NCBI GenBank assembly: GCA_954871525.1
Contig: OX940870.1
Coordinates: 30,742,555-30,806,554 of the forward strand
Source of the DNA: Parietaria judaica
Lineage: Eukaryota; Streptophyta; Magnoliopsida; Rosales; Urticaceae
DNA length: 64,000 bases
Reading direction: 5' to 3'
Shown here: positions 53,211 through 64,000 of the stretch, one piece after another
Numbering within the stretch: the stretch's first letter is position 1
Layout of the letters: every line of letters begins with the position of its first letter
The notes under the pieces: model-generated
Told to the model about the DNA's origin: nothing
Seen by the model: only the letters and a program-made list of their open reading frames with translations
Databases searched by the model: none
Translations under genes and position numbers: made by a program

Positions 53211-53685
53211 GGAGAGAGGGAGAAGTTACCTTCGAAAGACGTGCGACGGGCTGAAGCTGATGAGACGTGCCCATTTAATGCGAATCACTCGAGTATTTAT
53301 ACTCGAAACTTGTCGCTGATCCTACGGTTAGGGTTTCCTCGAAAATCGCAACAAACCTCATCCTACGGTTGCGATCAGCGAGCTATCCGGCGACACGTCA
53401 GCATGACAGCTGTGTCAGGAGAATGTGAAGAGTTTATTCTCTTCGAACTCCGCAAAATGGGACACGTGTTGTAACTGTTCCCGCCCAAAATTTGAAGCGA
53501 CGGTTACAGCTTCAAGACCCTATCCGTCCATCTTATCTCAAAATTATCCAAAATCCTGTCCGGATTATGCAGATTTGCGGCAAAAGTCACAAATTTAATT
53601 AATCCTATCCGGCACGAATTTTACATGATTTCATCGAGTAAATACTATAAAATTTACTTCGTATTTTTTATAGTAGGGGGCTAAC

Positions 53686-54541
53686 TGTTGATGTACAAAT
53701 TCGTCATTATTTAATATGACATAAAGTGCTAAGGTTGTGAATTAATTAAATTTACAAACCATGATAAAAGGCTTTGAAGAAATAAACTGGTATTCGTAAA
53801 AGCCCATTTGAGAAGCCCAATGAGATTCTCAATCAGACCAAAAACCAACGGATACAGGCTACTCGGCCCAATGAGTTCTAAGGCCCAAATCCATTCGACA
53901 GCAGTCCAGAAAGACGAGGGTATAGTCGTCATATTCTCTACCCGGCATCCCATTTCAAATTCAGACGGAAGACCAGGAGCACGGAGTCAAACCTCCAACG
54001 GGCATAATTCAAACACGACGACGAGAACGAAGTCATGGGACACGTGTAGCAAGGTCGTCCATTCAACCCGGTCAGCGCGGAGTGAAGACCCCTCGATTCC
54101 TAGAAGTCCAACAGGAAGAATTGAAGCCTATAAATGCCAAGCTCAAGCTCAGATCAACACACACGCATACTTGCAACCTCGAGAGAATACACTGAAGAGA
54201 TTCTACCCGGCATTCTTGTCCATTTGAGATCTTATTGTATTCTTTCTCCCCTTCTCTATTCCTTTCTATTCTTAGACGTGATCTAGCTGCCTGTAGCTAT
54301 CCGTCCATGTTCATTGTCGCAATAAACTAACAGAGGAAGTAGTCAACTACCGCTTTGGGACGAACCTCTATAAAAAAACTCCTCGTCTCATTTATATCGC
54401 TTATATACATATATACATGTATCGTGAGTGAATCGTGAGCTTGCAACGCGAGGGATCGAATTCCACCAAATTGTTCCATTCAAAAATATCATACGCTCAC
54501 AAGTCACACTTGACTGATTGAGGTGGGAAACCACGTCAACA
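53686..54541 (+). repeat. 3' LTR of the Tat element
   Basis: 856 bp, about 98.5% like the 5' LTR by eye. It is preceded by a purine-rich stretch (tagtaggggg, 53671-53680) that may act as the polypurine tract. Confidence 0.96.
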
Positions 54542-54546
54542 ATCAT

Positions 54547-56272
54547 GTTTTAAACTTGTATGCGATGTTGATAAGAAACTTCTAATATGTAATGACTATG
54601 AAATTGTAAATAAAGTTACAAATGTTATATGGTAAATCCCCATAATATATTCGTATATAATGTTACGAAAATATTAATAATTACGGAGTAACATATATTT
54701 GTAACTTAAGTTACATATTTTTATTACTATTACAGGAAGCAAGATCGTTGTGACCACAATTTTGTAACTATAGTTACGAACCCGTAACTATAAATACAAA
54801 ATTGTAACTACAAATAAGAAACTGTAATGGTAAATGTAATTACAAATATGAAATCGTAAATATATTTACAAAACTGTAAATATATTTACCAATACCAATA
54901 TCAATACCAAAACTGTAAATATATATACTAATACTAATATCAATACCTAGGGCTGAAACCGGGTCTAAAACCCGATTTTTTTTAATATTTACAAAACTGT
55001 AAATATATTTACCAATACCAATATCAATACCAAAATTGTAAATATATATACTAATATTAATATCAATACCAATACCAAAATCGTAACTTTTTTTTACGAA
55101 ATTCTTAAAATTGTAAAAAAAATTACAGTTACAGCAGAGCTCGTACTAAGCATCCACATTTCCCTCGACGCATTGTACCATACAGTTACGAGTTTGTCAA
55201 CTCCTTGCCGCACTTCACTCTGATCCTGAAGTGGCTGGCCGAGTCGCCGACGACGATGAAGTCCTTGAAGGTCTGCTCAATGAAGGTGATTTTGTGACGA
55301 GGCGACGGAGAGGCAACGCCGCGACGCAATGGATGAAAGAGACAACGCGACGGAAGACAGCGACGAAAAACCTTCTCCACGGAATAACGTAACGGAGAGG
55401 CGAGACGACGGCGCTACGGAGAGACGGAGGCAACGCAACGGCGCGGCAGAGAAGCGATGCGACAATGCGATGGAGAAGCGATGGAGAGGCGATGGCGAGA
55501 CGGAACTTGGCGATGGTCGAATGCGAAGAGATTGAAGGTTGAAGTATTTCAATGGCAATGGTTCGTTCAGAAGAAATACTTGAATATGAAATAATTATAC
55601 AATTTGTATTAAAATTAAACATGATAATTAATGGCTGAGTCAACCGTCATAATTTCTATTTAAAATTTTCGAATTAAAAAAATAATAAATAAATAAAACG
55701 AAAATTAAAAACTGTAATTAGGGATAAAATGGTCAAAATAATTTATTAATGGGTAGAAAATAGTTTTTTTGAAACTATGTGCATTTTTCATAAACTTTGA
55801 GTGTTTTTTGGGCAGTTTGTGGGTTTTCTAATAATATTATTATTTAAAGTAACCGCTTGATTCCCGCTAACAGTTGTTAGTTATAGGCCGCTATTTTACT
55901 ATAGAGATACAGAAACATTGTAATTTTTTAGGTTAATAGCGGTATAATTAAGTACTGTTTTTATTTTTTTGAATAACATAATCTTATTTTTTTACGATTA
56001 AAGTTTTTGATATAGAAAAAAAACATTTATCTTTAATTTATGTAATCACTAATCAATAATAAATGAAGGTACATTAAATAATTATCTGTTTGCACAAAAC
56101 ACAAAGCTCCTTTGACGGATTGATGAAGTGAAACGAGCTTTGCCCCAATGTGACGAGTAACGACCGTTAGGTTATACCTAAGATTCAAACTCTTTTGTTT
56201 TCCCGGGAAAATTTGCTAACAAAACTTAAGTCCTAATCCCACAATCCAAACTCTCGTCTTTGTCAAAACATA
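54547..56272. other. Intergenic DNA with repeats
   Basis: 54560-55130 is built from palindromic 'tgtaaatatatttac'-like words. A unit of about 85 bp at 54860-54946 recurs at 54990-55078, separated by a GC-richer insert containing 'aaaccgggtctaaaacccga'. At 55190-55540 a GC-rich coding-like stretch (plus strand ...QLLAALHSDPEVAGRVADDDEVLEGLLNEGDFV...) may be a gene fragment; I do not recognise it. Confidence 0.45.
54860..55078. repeat. Duplicated AT-rich unit
   Basis: Two copies of 'actgtaaatatatttaccaataccaatatcaatacc..' separated by about 45 bp. Confidence 0.8.
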
Positions 56273-57737
56273 ATGGAAGTGAAGAACAAGAAGAAGAGAG
56301 AACTAGATTATGGCTATGCGTCCTCGACGTCCTCTCCTCCGACGCCTCCTTCGCCGTTGCCCATCAGCGTGGGCCCCGGCGACCGGAGGTACTCGTTCTC
56401 AGCCTCCCCGTCCCCTTCGCCGCCCTTCTCGCCGGCCACCTCCCAACGAGGATCTGCGGAGCTTCTCCCGCTTTTGACGGAGGAGCAGCCTCGCCCGACG
56501 AACCGCCCATCGGCGTTCTCCTTGGACCGTCGAGCGACCAAGCACTCCGACTCCGGTAGCTCGTGCCTCGAGGACTTGTAAGTAATTCTCCTCTTCTTGT
56601 TGCGATCATGGTCAATTAGAATGTGAAAGTCAGCCTTAGTTATAGTGGAGATAGATTCACTGAGCAAATCTTCAGATTGTTGAGTATATTAAACCTCTCA
56701 CGATTTATCCTTCTTAGCTAAAACATATTAAAAAAACAAAAGATTTAATTCAAGATTCAAAATATTGCAAATTTCTCGACACTAGCTGCCGAGCGTGTCA
56801 GTAAAAAACCGAAATTAACCCTTAAGTTTTTTCATAGAATTTACTAGTTATGCATAAATGTTTTAGCTTAGCAATAAAAAAAAAAAAAAAACGTAACTAT
56901 ATTTGGAGATTTTGTTTTTACATATGTTGACTAGTAGGTTATTTTCAACTTTCTAGTCACTTTGGCAAGCAAGTATTAAACTTATACTAATGTATTTTTA
57001 ATTTTTTTTATAATGGGAATTTAAAAACTTATTTCATCCATCAGTCAAAGTCAAACTGGTGGAAATAAGAGTGAATCTTCAGATGCAAGGAAGTATACAC
57101 ACACAGATAGTCTCATTTAGTCAATGGGACTGGTAGGACTCAATCTAGTATCAACTGCCAAAAAAGTTCAAAAAAAAAAAAAAAAAACTTCACAGAATTT
57201 GACAAATAAAGGTTCAAAAGCCAATGACTACACTACATTGACACTTTCCATGGAAACAGGCTTATATGGTTTATCGAAAGATGCTGCAATGCTTGCTCTA
57301 CAGCCACCAAGTCCACCCGAACTCTTCTCCCGGATACGCTGTGATTTCAGTTGTATATAAAAAAAAAAAGGCGTTCAGAGATCAAACACGAATGCTTTCC
57401 GGAAGCAATGTTACGGGTTTTATACGATACCCATGGCAGGCTTCTCCACCATTTTTTAGAGCCAAGTCTAACACATTTTACTAGCCCAGATGGAAGAGCA
57501 GAAGAGAAGAGAGAGTTTGGATAAGCACACTTGATTGCAAAGATTCTGTATATAAAGAGCATCTTTCTAAGATTTAAGATTATTTTCCCCCAATTTGTAC
57601 CCAAATTTCCTTCTGATGATGTAACGAATGACATACATTTTTATTTGAATATAATGGTTAATTTGTCTGCGCAAACTGCAAATTCCAGGCGAGAGAGCTC
57701 CGAGCGGAAGGCTAAAGCTCTAATCTCCAGTTCTTGA
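56273..57737 (+). CDS. Small Ser/Pro-rich plant protein, function unknown
   Basis: Exon 1 starts at ATG 56273 (MEVKNKKKRELDYGYASSTS) and runs to 56577 at a strong donor (GACTT|gtaagt). It encodes about 101 residues with Ser/Pro-rich blocks SPPTPPSPLPISVGPGDRRY and SPSPSPPFSP, likely disordered. The clean N-terminus and donor make it a real first exon. A candidate last exon at 57689-57737 has a good acceptor and the right phase (giving LRESSERKAKALISSS then stop), for 117 residues in total, but other exons could lie between. I do not recognise a function. Intron sequence includes a poly-A run near 57172. Confidence 0.55.
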
Positions 57738-58272
57738 ATGTATAGGAGCACAATCTGTAATCGGTTTCACTTACCTGTTGCAACAAGCCAATTAACACAT
57801 TTATAATTTGATACAGCCCGAGACCTTGACCTCGTTACGGGGCCAATGATGGCGGATCGAACACACAAACATGAAGAACCCTAGAATTCAATCCCGGCTC
57901 AATTTGATAGAGATTGAATAACTTAGGGTTAAGATAATTCATAATGAAAATTAATGACGAATATTAATAACAGCAATAGAGATCCTCTAGGGGCGCCTGG
58001 GACCTATTCCAGTTGGCCTAGATCGAGTCTAGGGCTAAAGCCCAGTGCTACGGGTTCGTCTATGGTATATTTAGAATCAGTAACATAGTTATAGTAACAG
58101 TAAAAAGGTAATCACTAGCCAGAAATACACTACGCCTAGTTTGGTGTCTTAACATTCTATAGCATTTCGTCTTACTGTGTCATGTAGTATTTTCGGATTA
58201 AAAGGCCAACAGGGTTGGGTTGATTTTTTTTTAATCGTCCTTACATGAATTGGCTTCATCAAGAGCCTTGAT
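57738..58272. other. Intergenic sequence
   Basis: Spacer between the small unknown gene and the 3' end of TAF7; nothing recognised. Confidence 0.6.
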
Positions 58273-60363
58273 TCAAACAGAATCTTCGGAATCATCAGAG
58301 TCGCTTCTATCAAGTTCAGTGGCAGCTGGTCCGGCCTCTGGAACATCAGGTTTTGCTGCTGGAGCTGGTGCAGGAGTCTTATATGCAATACGAGCATTTG
58401 CATTGCTGTCTTTATCCTGCCCAGTTCAACACGTGAGCCACTTCGTTAAAGAAAAAACATATATAAAGATGGGCACAAATGAAAACATGCGTTGTTTGAG
58501 AAACTAAGCGACAACAAAAAACGTTGAATTGATCATATTAATGTGAGTAGAGATAAGAATATCACACAGCTCCACCAGCAGCAATGTTAAGCAGATCTTC
58601 CTCAACACGACGCACAAGCTCGGGCTGCATAGTGATGGAAGAGCAGTAAGATACGAGCTCAAAAGGAAAATCGCAAGAAGATAATAAAAATTTACAATTA
58701 AAGAAAAATGAGAATACAATTATGTCCGTAACATTAGTCAATTTTCATTCCTAATACTTTAATTATTTAAATTATGTTTATGTTTAGTTAAGTAAAAATT
58801 AGCTTCGACTCACTCTAGGGTTTTAGGGTATACACAATTAGAAAAACAGGTTTCACTGGGTCATGACGAGATCCACAGCTCCGGACCATTACAACGACTC
58901 AATACGTTTGTTTAAAAGGAAGATCTTCTTTTAGTTTAGAATAAAGTAAACATGAAGTTTATTAAGGTAAAAGGAATGAATACGTTTAAATCTGGCTCCC
59001 TTCGGAATCTCCTTTTCCTAGCATCCCGCATAGGAGGAGTGAGACCGTGCTTGTATTCTACTGTATCTGGAGCAGGATCCCCAGCCTCTCTAACCATGAT
59101 CATCTGTGGCAAACCCATGATTTGATTTTAATTCTTTCTTAAGAATAAAAAAAAAAAACGTTTTACATTAAATTGAGAATATCTTGTACGTACCTGACTA
59201 ACATCAGCAGTCTTAATCAAAACACTGTCATCGTAAGTCTTGTAGGACTCCACGACAGTGGGAAGATCCAACAGAGAAGCCGGAAAAATTTCATTTCCAA
59301 TGGTAAACGAACCCGTCCTTCCGTCCTCTGAAACGTCATTCAAGTTGCTTGCTCAAATAAGAGAAGTGGTAGTTATATTATGCATTGTTGATGTTTTTAT
59401 CGCCATCTATTCTTTGTTATGATCTGATGTAATATTGGTCTCAATTCTACCACATTAGATTCATAGAAAACCTAAAGATGAAACCGGACTCCGGCTTTAT
59501 CTCTAAAAGACGAACAAAATTCACCATAATTTTAACCAAGAGTACTGATAAGATTTCAAGAGAGAAATTCCTTGTGAAACATAAGGGGATGAATCTATTG
59601 AGTCTCAATACATTCTAGCTTAAAACAGTGCAGTGTAGATGATAACCCGATGCTGACGTACCAAAGGAAGCACAAGGGCGATTCCGTCATTCAAGATTTT
59701 ATATATCCTTATTTCTTTTAACAATTGTATTAGACTTTATTCTGTAATTAAGGAAAATTTCAGCAATAAGGCTTTAGTTATGTTAGATATAGGATTGGGG
59801 AATTCCATACCCCGTTACCATAAAAGGGCGCCTACCGGGGAGAGAGGCTACGTTTTTGCTTGGAATCGTTTCGCCATCAAGAACATCCTTTGGAGACTAC
59901 ATTTCTTGCTCTCGAAGGTTAGACACAACCGTTCATCGTACTAAAGCATCCGGAAAATTCATCGACTAGATGAATTCCCATCGGCTTACTTCCTAGCGCG
60001 TTTACCGGTCGAATTATCGTATGCCTACTTGGTACAAGATATAATCTAGTGACATGTGAGAGCAATATGGAAATTCTATTATCAAAACTCTAGTTTATCC
60101 ATTTGAATTGTTCATCAGGCACAGCTAGTCTCATATAGAGAGACCATCTAAGATGATCCAAGAACCCAATTTTCTTAAGCTAAAATCGTCAATAATTACC
60201 CAAAATCATTTGTTGAGAGCTCGAATTCGTAGAAATGGCGTGGCTTACCAGTGAAAGAGAGATCCAGTGACTTGTCGTCGGAGGAAGAGGCGGTCTCGTT
60301 GAGAAGAGCCTCGATACGCTCAGCAACAGAGGGAGGAACCCTAAGTATGAATTGCTCATCCAT
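58273..60363 (-). CDS. TAF7: Transcription initiation factor TFIID subunit 7
   Basis: Nuclear subunit of TFIID, which binds TAF1 and restrains its activity until initiation. Five exons (minus): 60363-60249, 59327-59194, 59103-58984, 58624-58568, 58416-58273; all join in phase to 189 residues, slightly shorter than Arabidopsis TAF7. The start MDEQFILRVPPSVAERIEAL and the blocks FTIGNEIFPASLLDLP, VESYKTYDDSVLIKTADVSQ, HGLTPPMRDARKRRFRREPD and PELVRRVEEDLLNI are the TAFII55 domain. The C-terminus is Ala/Pro-rich then acidic (SDSDDSEDSV). Intron 1 (921 bp) contains a dispersed repeat with a hairpin. No break was found. Confidence 0.96.
59780..59995. repeat. Dispersed repeat with terminal hairpin, copy 2
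   Basis: Within TAF7 intron 1. It shares 'ggagactacat..ttcttgctctcgaagg' and the hairpin-like aattcatcgactagatgaattccc-atcggct with the copy at 22095-22345. Boundaries unknown. Confidence 0.4.
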
Positions 60364-60745
60364 GGCCGAAACTGAAAGAGTGGAAGAAAAATCAATCTTC
60401 ATTCCACGAAAACAAATCCAGAAAGCGAAAGGTCTAGATAAACCTCTGGAGATGGAACCCGAGAGCGTCTCTTCTGATGTGCTTCGAGTTCAGTTTTGAC
60501 CGGCGTTGGGAAGAGGATCGCCGGGAAGTTGGCCGGAAAGTGGGAATGTGGTGGACTTATGCGCCTTATTCCTAAAATAATTTACTCGACGGAAAATTGT
60601 TTTTTATCCTCTTTTCCTTAGGACTTCTATTCTACTATTTTGTATTTTTAATTTTACAAAAATATATTTAAATAATTAAAATATACCCTTCTTTCAAAAA
60701 AAATAAAATAAATATACTCTTTAAAAATAATCTAAAATATGGTTC

Positions 60746-60780
<35 letters not shown>
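60746..60780. repeat. (AAT)n microsatellite
   Basis: Uninterrupted trinucleotide tract. Confidence 0.95.
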
Positions 60781-60782
<2 letters not shown>

Positions 60783-61416
60783 TAAAACACTATAACCCTA
60801 TATTTTTTTATCTTTAACTGATTTAAATAAAAAAATTAAAATCCTTTGTCCTTATGATTTATAATTATAGTAGAATATATATATATATAAATAAATATAG
60901 TTAGTATCAATTTTTATTATTATTATATTATCAAAATTATAAATTTTTTAATTTTTTAATAATATTAATTAGAATTGAAATTATATAAAAATGTCAATCT
61001 AATATTATTAATTTTTTAAATATTAACTTAACAAAATTCCATGGATAAAATTAAACTCAGTCACAAATTAGGAGTTGCCGGATTATTTTAAGAAAATTGA
61101 AATAATATATTTGCAGAAAAATATTATAGTTATAAAAATGTAATTGAATTTTTTAATTTTTTTAATAATACAAGTTCTGAACAATATAAAAATTTTAATA
61201 CAGTGAAGTTCCATGCTACAACATATAATTAATTTGTGAAAAAATGTGATGGATTGTTGTAAGTTTTCATTAGTTGGGAACTTATTTCAAGATTTTAAAA
61301 TTAAGGTCATAAGTGGAATAGTTCATAAATATAAGGGCCAAAATCCCAATAAAAACTATTTCCATTTCCAACATTAATTCATACAAAAAATTAAACAACT
61401 CCGCAAATTCAGTCAA

Positions 61417-61449
<33 letters not shown>
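61417..61449. repeat. (CT)n(CA)n microsatellite
   Basis: Compound dinucleotide tract in the presumed 5' leader of the RINGv gene; CT-rich leaders are common in plants. Confidence 0.9.
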
Positions 61450-61963
61450 CCCTTGAAGGAACAACCAAACCAGTGCTTGCTCGCATGGCGATCCATACAG
61501 ATTGCTTCTGACAAAACAGGTAATCGTGCTCTTCGTCTTATTCTCTCTCTTCTAGACTACCAGTTTCGTATAATTCGATTGTGCTGTGTCTTTATTGATT
61601 GATTGATTGTCGATCATGGTTCTGAGATTCATGATTTCAGTACTATATCATCAAATCTCTCTGTTCATTTTAGAAATTGATTAAAATTGAAGCTGTTTAT
61701 AGGTAGAATTCGTAGCTGTTGAATTATCTATATAGTGTGTGATTTTTCTGATCTATCAATGTTTATAATTCTAAACCTAGCTGCGTAATGCTAAGTGTAT
61801 ACATATATTGTATATACTATATGTTTTGCATACTTGACACCATTTTTTTTTCTTTCTAAAATTTAATTGCAGATTCCTCTGTTTCTATTGAAATGGTTTG
61901 TGGGTTCCGTGCCTCTAGGAATGATCTTCCTGCCCGAAAGTTCCCGGCTCGAATTGCTTCGAA

Positions 61964-63062
61964 ATGCAATTAAGTCCAAAGGATAATCTTAAAGATGACG
62001 TTTCCGAACGCGAGCCCATCTTGTGCCAGCTTCACAGATCCGTAGAATCATCATCGTCGAGTGAGATTACCACTGTGGGAGAGAATGACCATGCTGCTAC
62101 GTGCGGTTTAGATTCGCAAGATCGTATAGAAGAGGACGGGAGCTATTTACTTGTGAATGTTGATCAACCGCAGTGCCGTATATGCCTCGATTTTGGAGGT
62201 CTTGTAGTTACTTAAATTATTTTCTTATTTGTTTAGTTGCTATCGCTACTAGAAAGGACACGCTTATTTGTATAATAATGCTTCTTTTTGTTGTTATTTT
62301 CAGGTGAAGACTTAATAGCTCCTTGTCACTGCAAAGGCACCCAAAAGTACATCCATCGATCATGTCTCGACAATTGGAGGTCAACGAAGGTGTGCACTCG
62401 GTTTCATCTCTATTTATTTCCTGACTATGAGCGAGAATTCCATGTTGCGTTTTACGTATTCATTTGGAAACTTCTGGATTTTTCAGTATTCTGAAGACGA
62501 TTATTCATATTCCCTTAGGCTCTATAATATAATACTATTGTATCTTTGTCGTCTCAGGAGGGCCCCGCTTTCTCTCATTGTACGGAATGTAGAGCGGTGT
62601 TCTTGTTGCGCGCAAATGTTCCTCCAGATCGATGGTGGCTAAGATTGAAATTTCAGCTCCTTGTTGCGAGGGACCATGCATTCATTTTCATTCTTGTCCA
62701 GCTGGTAAATTCATAAACTTCATGGCCACTTTTTCTTAATCTGTACGTTAATTAGATCTCATTTTGTAATAATTTTGAGCTTTAGATTTTTTGGTTATTA
62801 TTTGCACCCAACACTTTGTGCTAGAAATTGTAAATTTCTGGATTTAAATTTATCTTGAATTAAGCATTTCAACTGGTCTCTTATGTTTTTTGGTCTTGGG
62901 ACTTGTTTCAAAACGTTCTTTTTTTTTTAATCTACACTTTACTAATTGTGTTATAACAGATTGTGACATCCTTGGGAGTTCTGGTTTATAAATTCTACGG
63001 GGAGGAACTGAGGGAAATGTTTGGCTATGAAGAACATCCATACGCTTTCTATATCATGGCCG
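61964..63062 (+). CDS. RINGv (MARCH-type) membrane E3 ubiquitin ligase, 5' part
   Basis: Four coding exons are in the window: 61964-62198, 62304-62389, 62558-62704 and 62960-63062; phases agree and the last ends in a split codon (GCC G). Start MQLSPKDNLKDDVSEREPIL. The RING-CH finger is spread over exons 1-3: CRICLDFGG, then EDLIAPCHCKGTQKYIHRSCLDNW, then HCTECRAVF, giving the C4HC3 order with His at the fifth position. Membrane segments start in exon 3-4 (FIFILVQL, IVTSLGVLVYKFYG). Later exons lie beyond the window. About 46 bp after the last donor, a Tat-family LTR begins, so the next intron carries a retrotransposon insertion. Substrate unknown. Confidence 0.88.
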
Positions 63063-63108
63063 GTACTCTCACTCTTTACCCGCTTCTCGACTCTTTTGCT
63101 ATCATACG

Positions 63109-64000
63109 TGTTGATGTACAAATTCGTCATTATTTAATGTGACATAAAGTGCTAAGGTTGTGAATTAATTAAATTTATAAACCATGATAAAAGGCTTTAA
63201 AGAAATAAACTGGTATTCGTAAAAGCCCATTTGAGAAGCCCAAAGAGATTCTCAATCAGACCAAGAACCTACGGACATGTGCTACTCGGCCCAATGAGTT
63301 CTAAAGCCCAAATCCACTCGGTAGCAGCCCAGAAAGACGAGGGTAGAGTCGTCATATTCTCTACCCGGCATCTCATTTCAAACTCAGACGGAAGACCAGG
63401 AGCACAGAGTCAAGTCTCCAACGGGCATAATTCAAACACGACGACGAGAACGAAGTCATGGGACACGTGTAGCCAGATCGTCCATTCAACCCGGTCAGCA
63501 CGGAGTGAAGACCCCTCGATTCCCGGAAGTTCAACGGGAAGAATTGAAGTCTATAAATGCCAAGCTCAAGCTCAGATCAATATACACGCACACTTACAAC
63601 CTCGAGAGAATACATTGAAGAGTTTCTACCCGGCATTCTTGTCATTTTGAGATCTTATTGTATTCTTTCTTTCTTTCTCCATTTCTCCCTACTCTCAGAC
63701 GTGGTCTAGCTGCCTGTAGCTATCCGTCTATGTTCATTGTCGCAATAAACTAACAGAGGAAGTAGTCAACTACCGCTTTGGGACGAACCTCTATAAAAAA
63801 TCACTCGTCTCATTTATACCGCTTATATATTTATACATATATCGTGAGTGAATCGTGAGCTTGCAACGTGAGAGATCGAATTCCACCAAATTGCTTCATC
63901 CAAAAATATCATACACTCACAAGTCACACTTGACTGATTGAGGTGGGAAACCACGTCAACAGTTTGGCGCCGTCTGTGGGAAATTGATCTCGCTAACTCC
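63109..64000 (+). mobile_element. Second Tat-family retrotransposon, 5' LTR and start of leader
   Basis: The LTR at 63109-63961 (TGTTGATG...CGTCAACA, 853 bp) is followed by the same primer-binding region as the full element and by 'aattgatctcgctaact', so this is a 5' LTR, not a solo LTR. It continues past the window end. It differs from the other LTRs by several percent, mainly near 63255-63330, so it is a separate, more diverged copy. It lies in an intron of the RINGv gene, in the sense direction. Confidence 0.95.

Larger units (their letters stand above)
42046..54541 (+). mobile_element. Complete Tat-clade Ty3/gypsy LTR retrotransposon, inactive
   Basis: The element is 12.5 kb with LTRs at 42046-42900 and 53686-54541, both TGTTG...CAACA, flanked by the exact 5-bp duplication ATCAT (42041-42045 and 54542-54546). 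The order is primer-binding region, gag-protease, reverse transcriptase, two RNase H domains and integrase, then a long 3' region with tandem repeats and an antisense spliced gene. The second, archaeal-type RNase H and the 3' antisense reading frame are marks of the Tat lineage (Ogre/Retand relatives). Pol carries two in-frame stops and a 406-bp segmental duplication that breaks the frame, so this copy is not autonomous. LTRs differ at about a dozen sites by eye (roughly 1.5%), so insertion was fairly recent. Confidence 0.96.
60364..61963. other. Divergent promoter region of TAF7 and the RINGv gene
   Basis: TAF7 and the RINGv gene point away from each other. The middle is extremely AT-rich, with an (AAT)n tract at 60746-60780. 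At the right end there is a (CT)n(CA)n tract at 61417-61449, then a 5' leader exon ending at a donor near 61520 (ACAG|gtaatc) and a second leader exon starting after the acceptor near 61872. Confidence 0.6.

Noticed and set aside
56314..56667. 117-residue minus-strand frame
   Set aside because: Shadow of the Ser/Pro-rich first exon on the plus strand.

Overview
The window is plant nuclear DNA, almost certainly from a dicot. It has short GT-AG introns, AT-rich intergenic DNA, many foldback MITEs, a Tat-clade Ty3/gypsy LTR retrotransposon, and single-copy genes with clear plant orthologues. I could not name the species. All exon coordinates were read by hand; for each multi-exon gene the exon lengths and intron phases add up to an open frame unless a break is stated.

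Layout. 1-6.7 kb: a SINE-like relic, a small two-exon NFD6-like organelle protein (minus), a Mutator-type foldback MITE with a 9-bp target duplication and a GC-rich hAT-type MITE with an 8-bp target duplication. 6.7-11.8 kb: vacuolar H+-ATPase subunit A, 20 exons (plus). 14.0-15.9 kb: F-box/kelch protein (plus). 16.2-17.9 kb: a Pack-MULE-like element carrying a broken fragment of plastid-type serine hydroxymethyltransferase. 19.7-22.7 kb: plant protein of unknown function, 7 exons (plus). 25.0-26.5 kb: intronless multi-pass membrane protein with an internal duplication and one frameshift (plus). 28.3-29.4 kb: FAM32A-like protein (plus), convergent with the sterol delta-7 reductase DWF5, 13 exons (minus, 29.9-33.5 kb). 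36.7-38.2 kb: GDP-mannose pyrophosphorylase CYT1/VTC1 (minus). 38.8-41.7 kb: two large foldback elements. 42.0-54.5 kb: a complete but dead Tat-clade retrotransposon with near-identical LTRs, a 5-bp target duplication, dual RNase H, a duplicated integrase segment and a spliced antisense gene between pol and the 3' LTR. 56.3-57.7 kb: a small unknown gene (plus). 58.3-60.4 kb: TFIID subunit TAF7 (minus). 62.0-63.1 kb: the 5' part of a RINGv membrane E3 ligase (plus), interrupted in an intron by a second copy of the same retrotransposon, which runs off the end of the window.

The host genes are unrelated housekeeping genes (proton pumping, sterol/brassinosteroid synthesis, GDP-mannose/ascorbate synthesis, basal transcription, ubiquitination) and form no pathway cluster. 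The most unusual biology is in the transposable elements: the antisense spliced gene inside the Tat element, the gene-capturing MULE, and the nested foldbacks that share a subterminal GCGGC(A/T)AAAGTAC-like motif.
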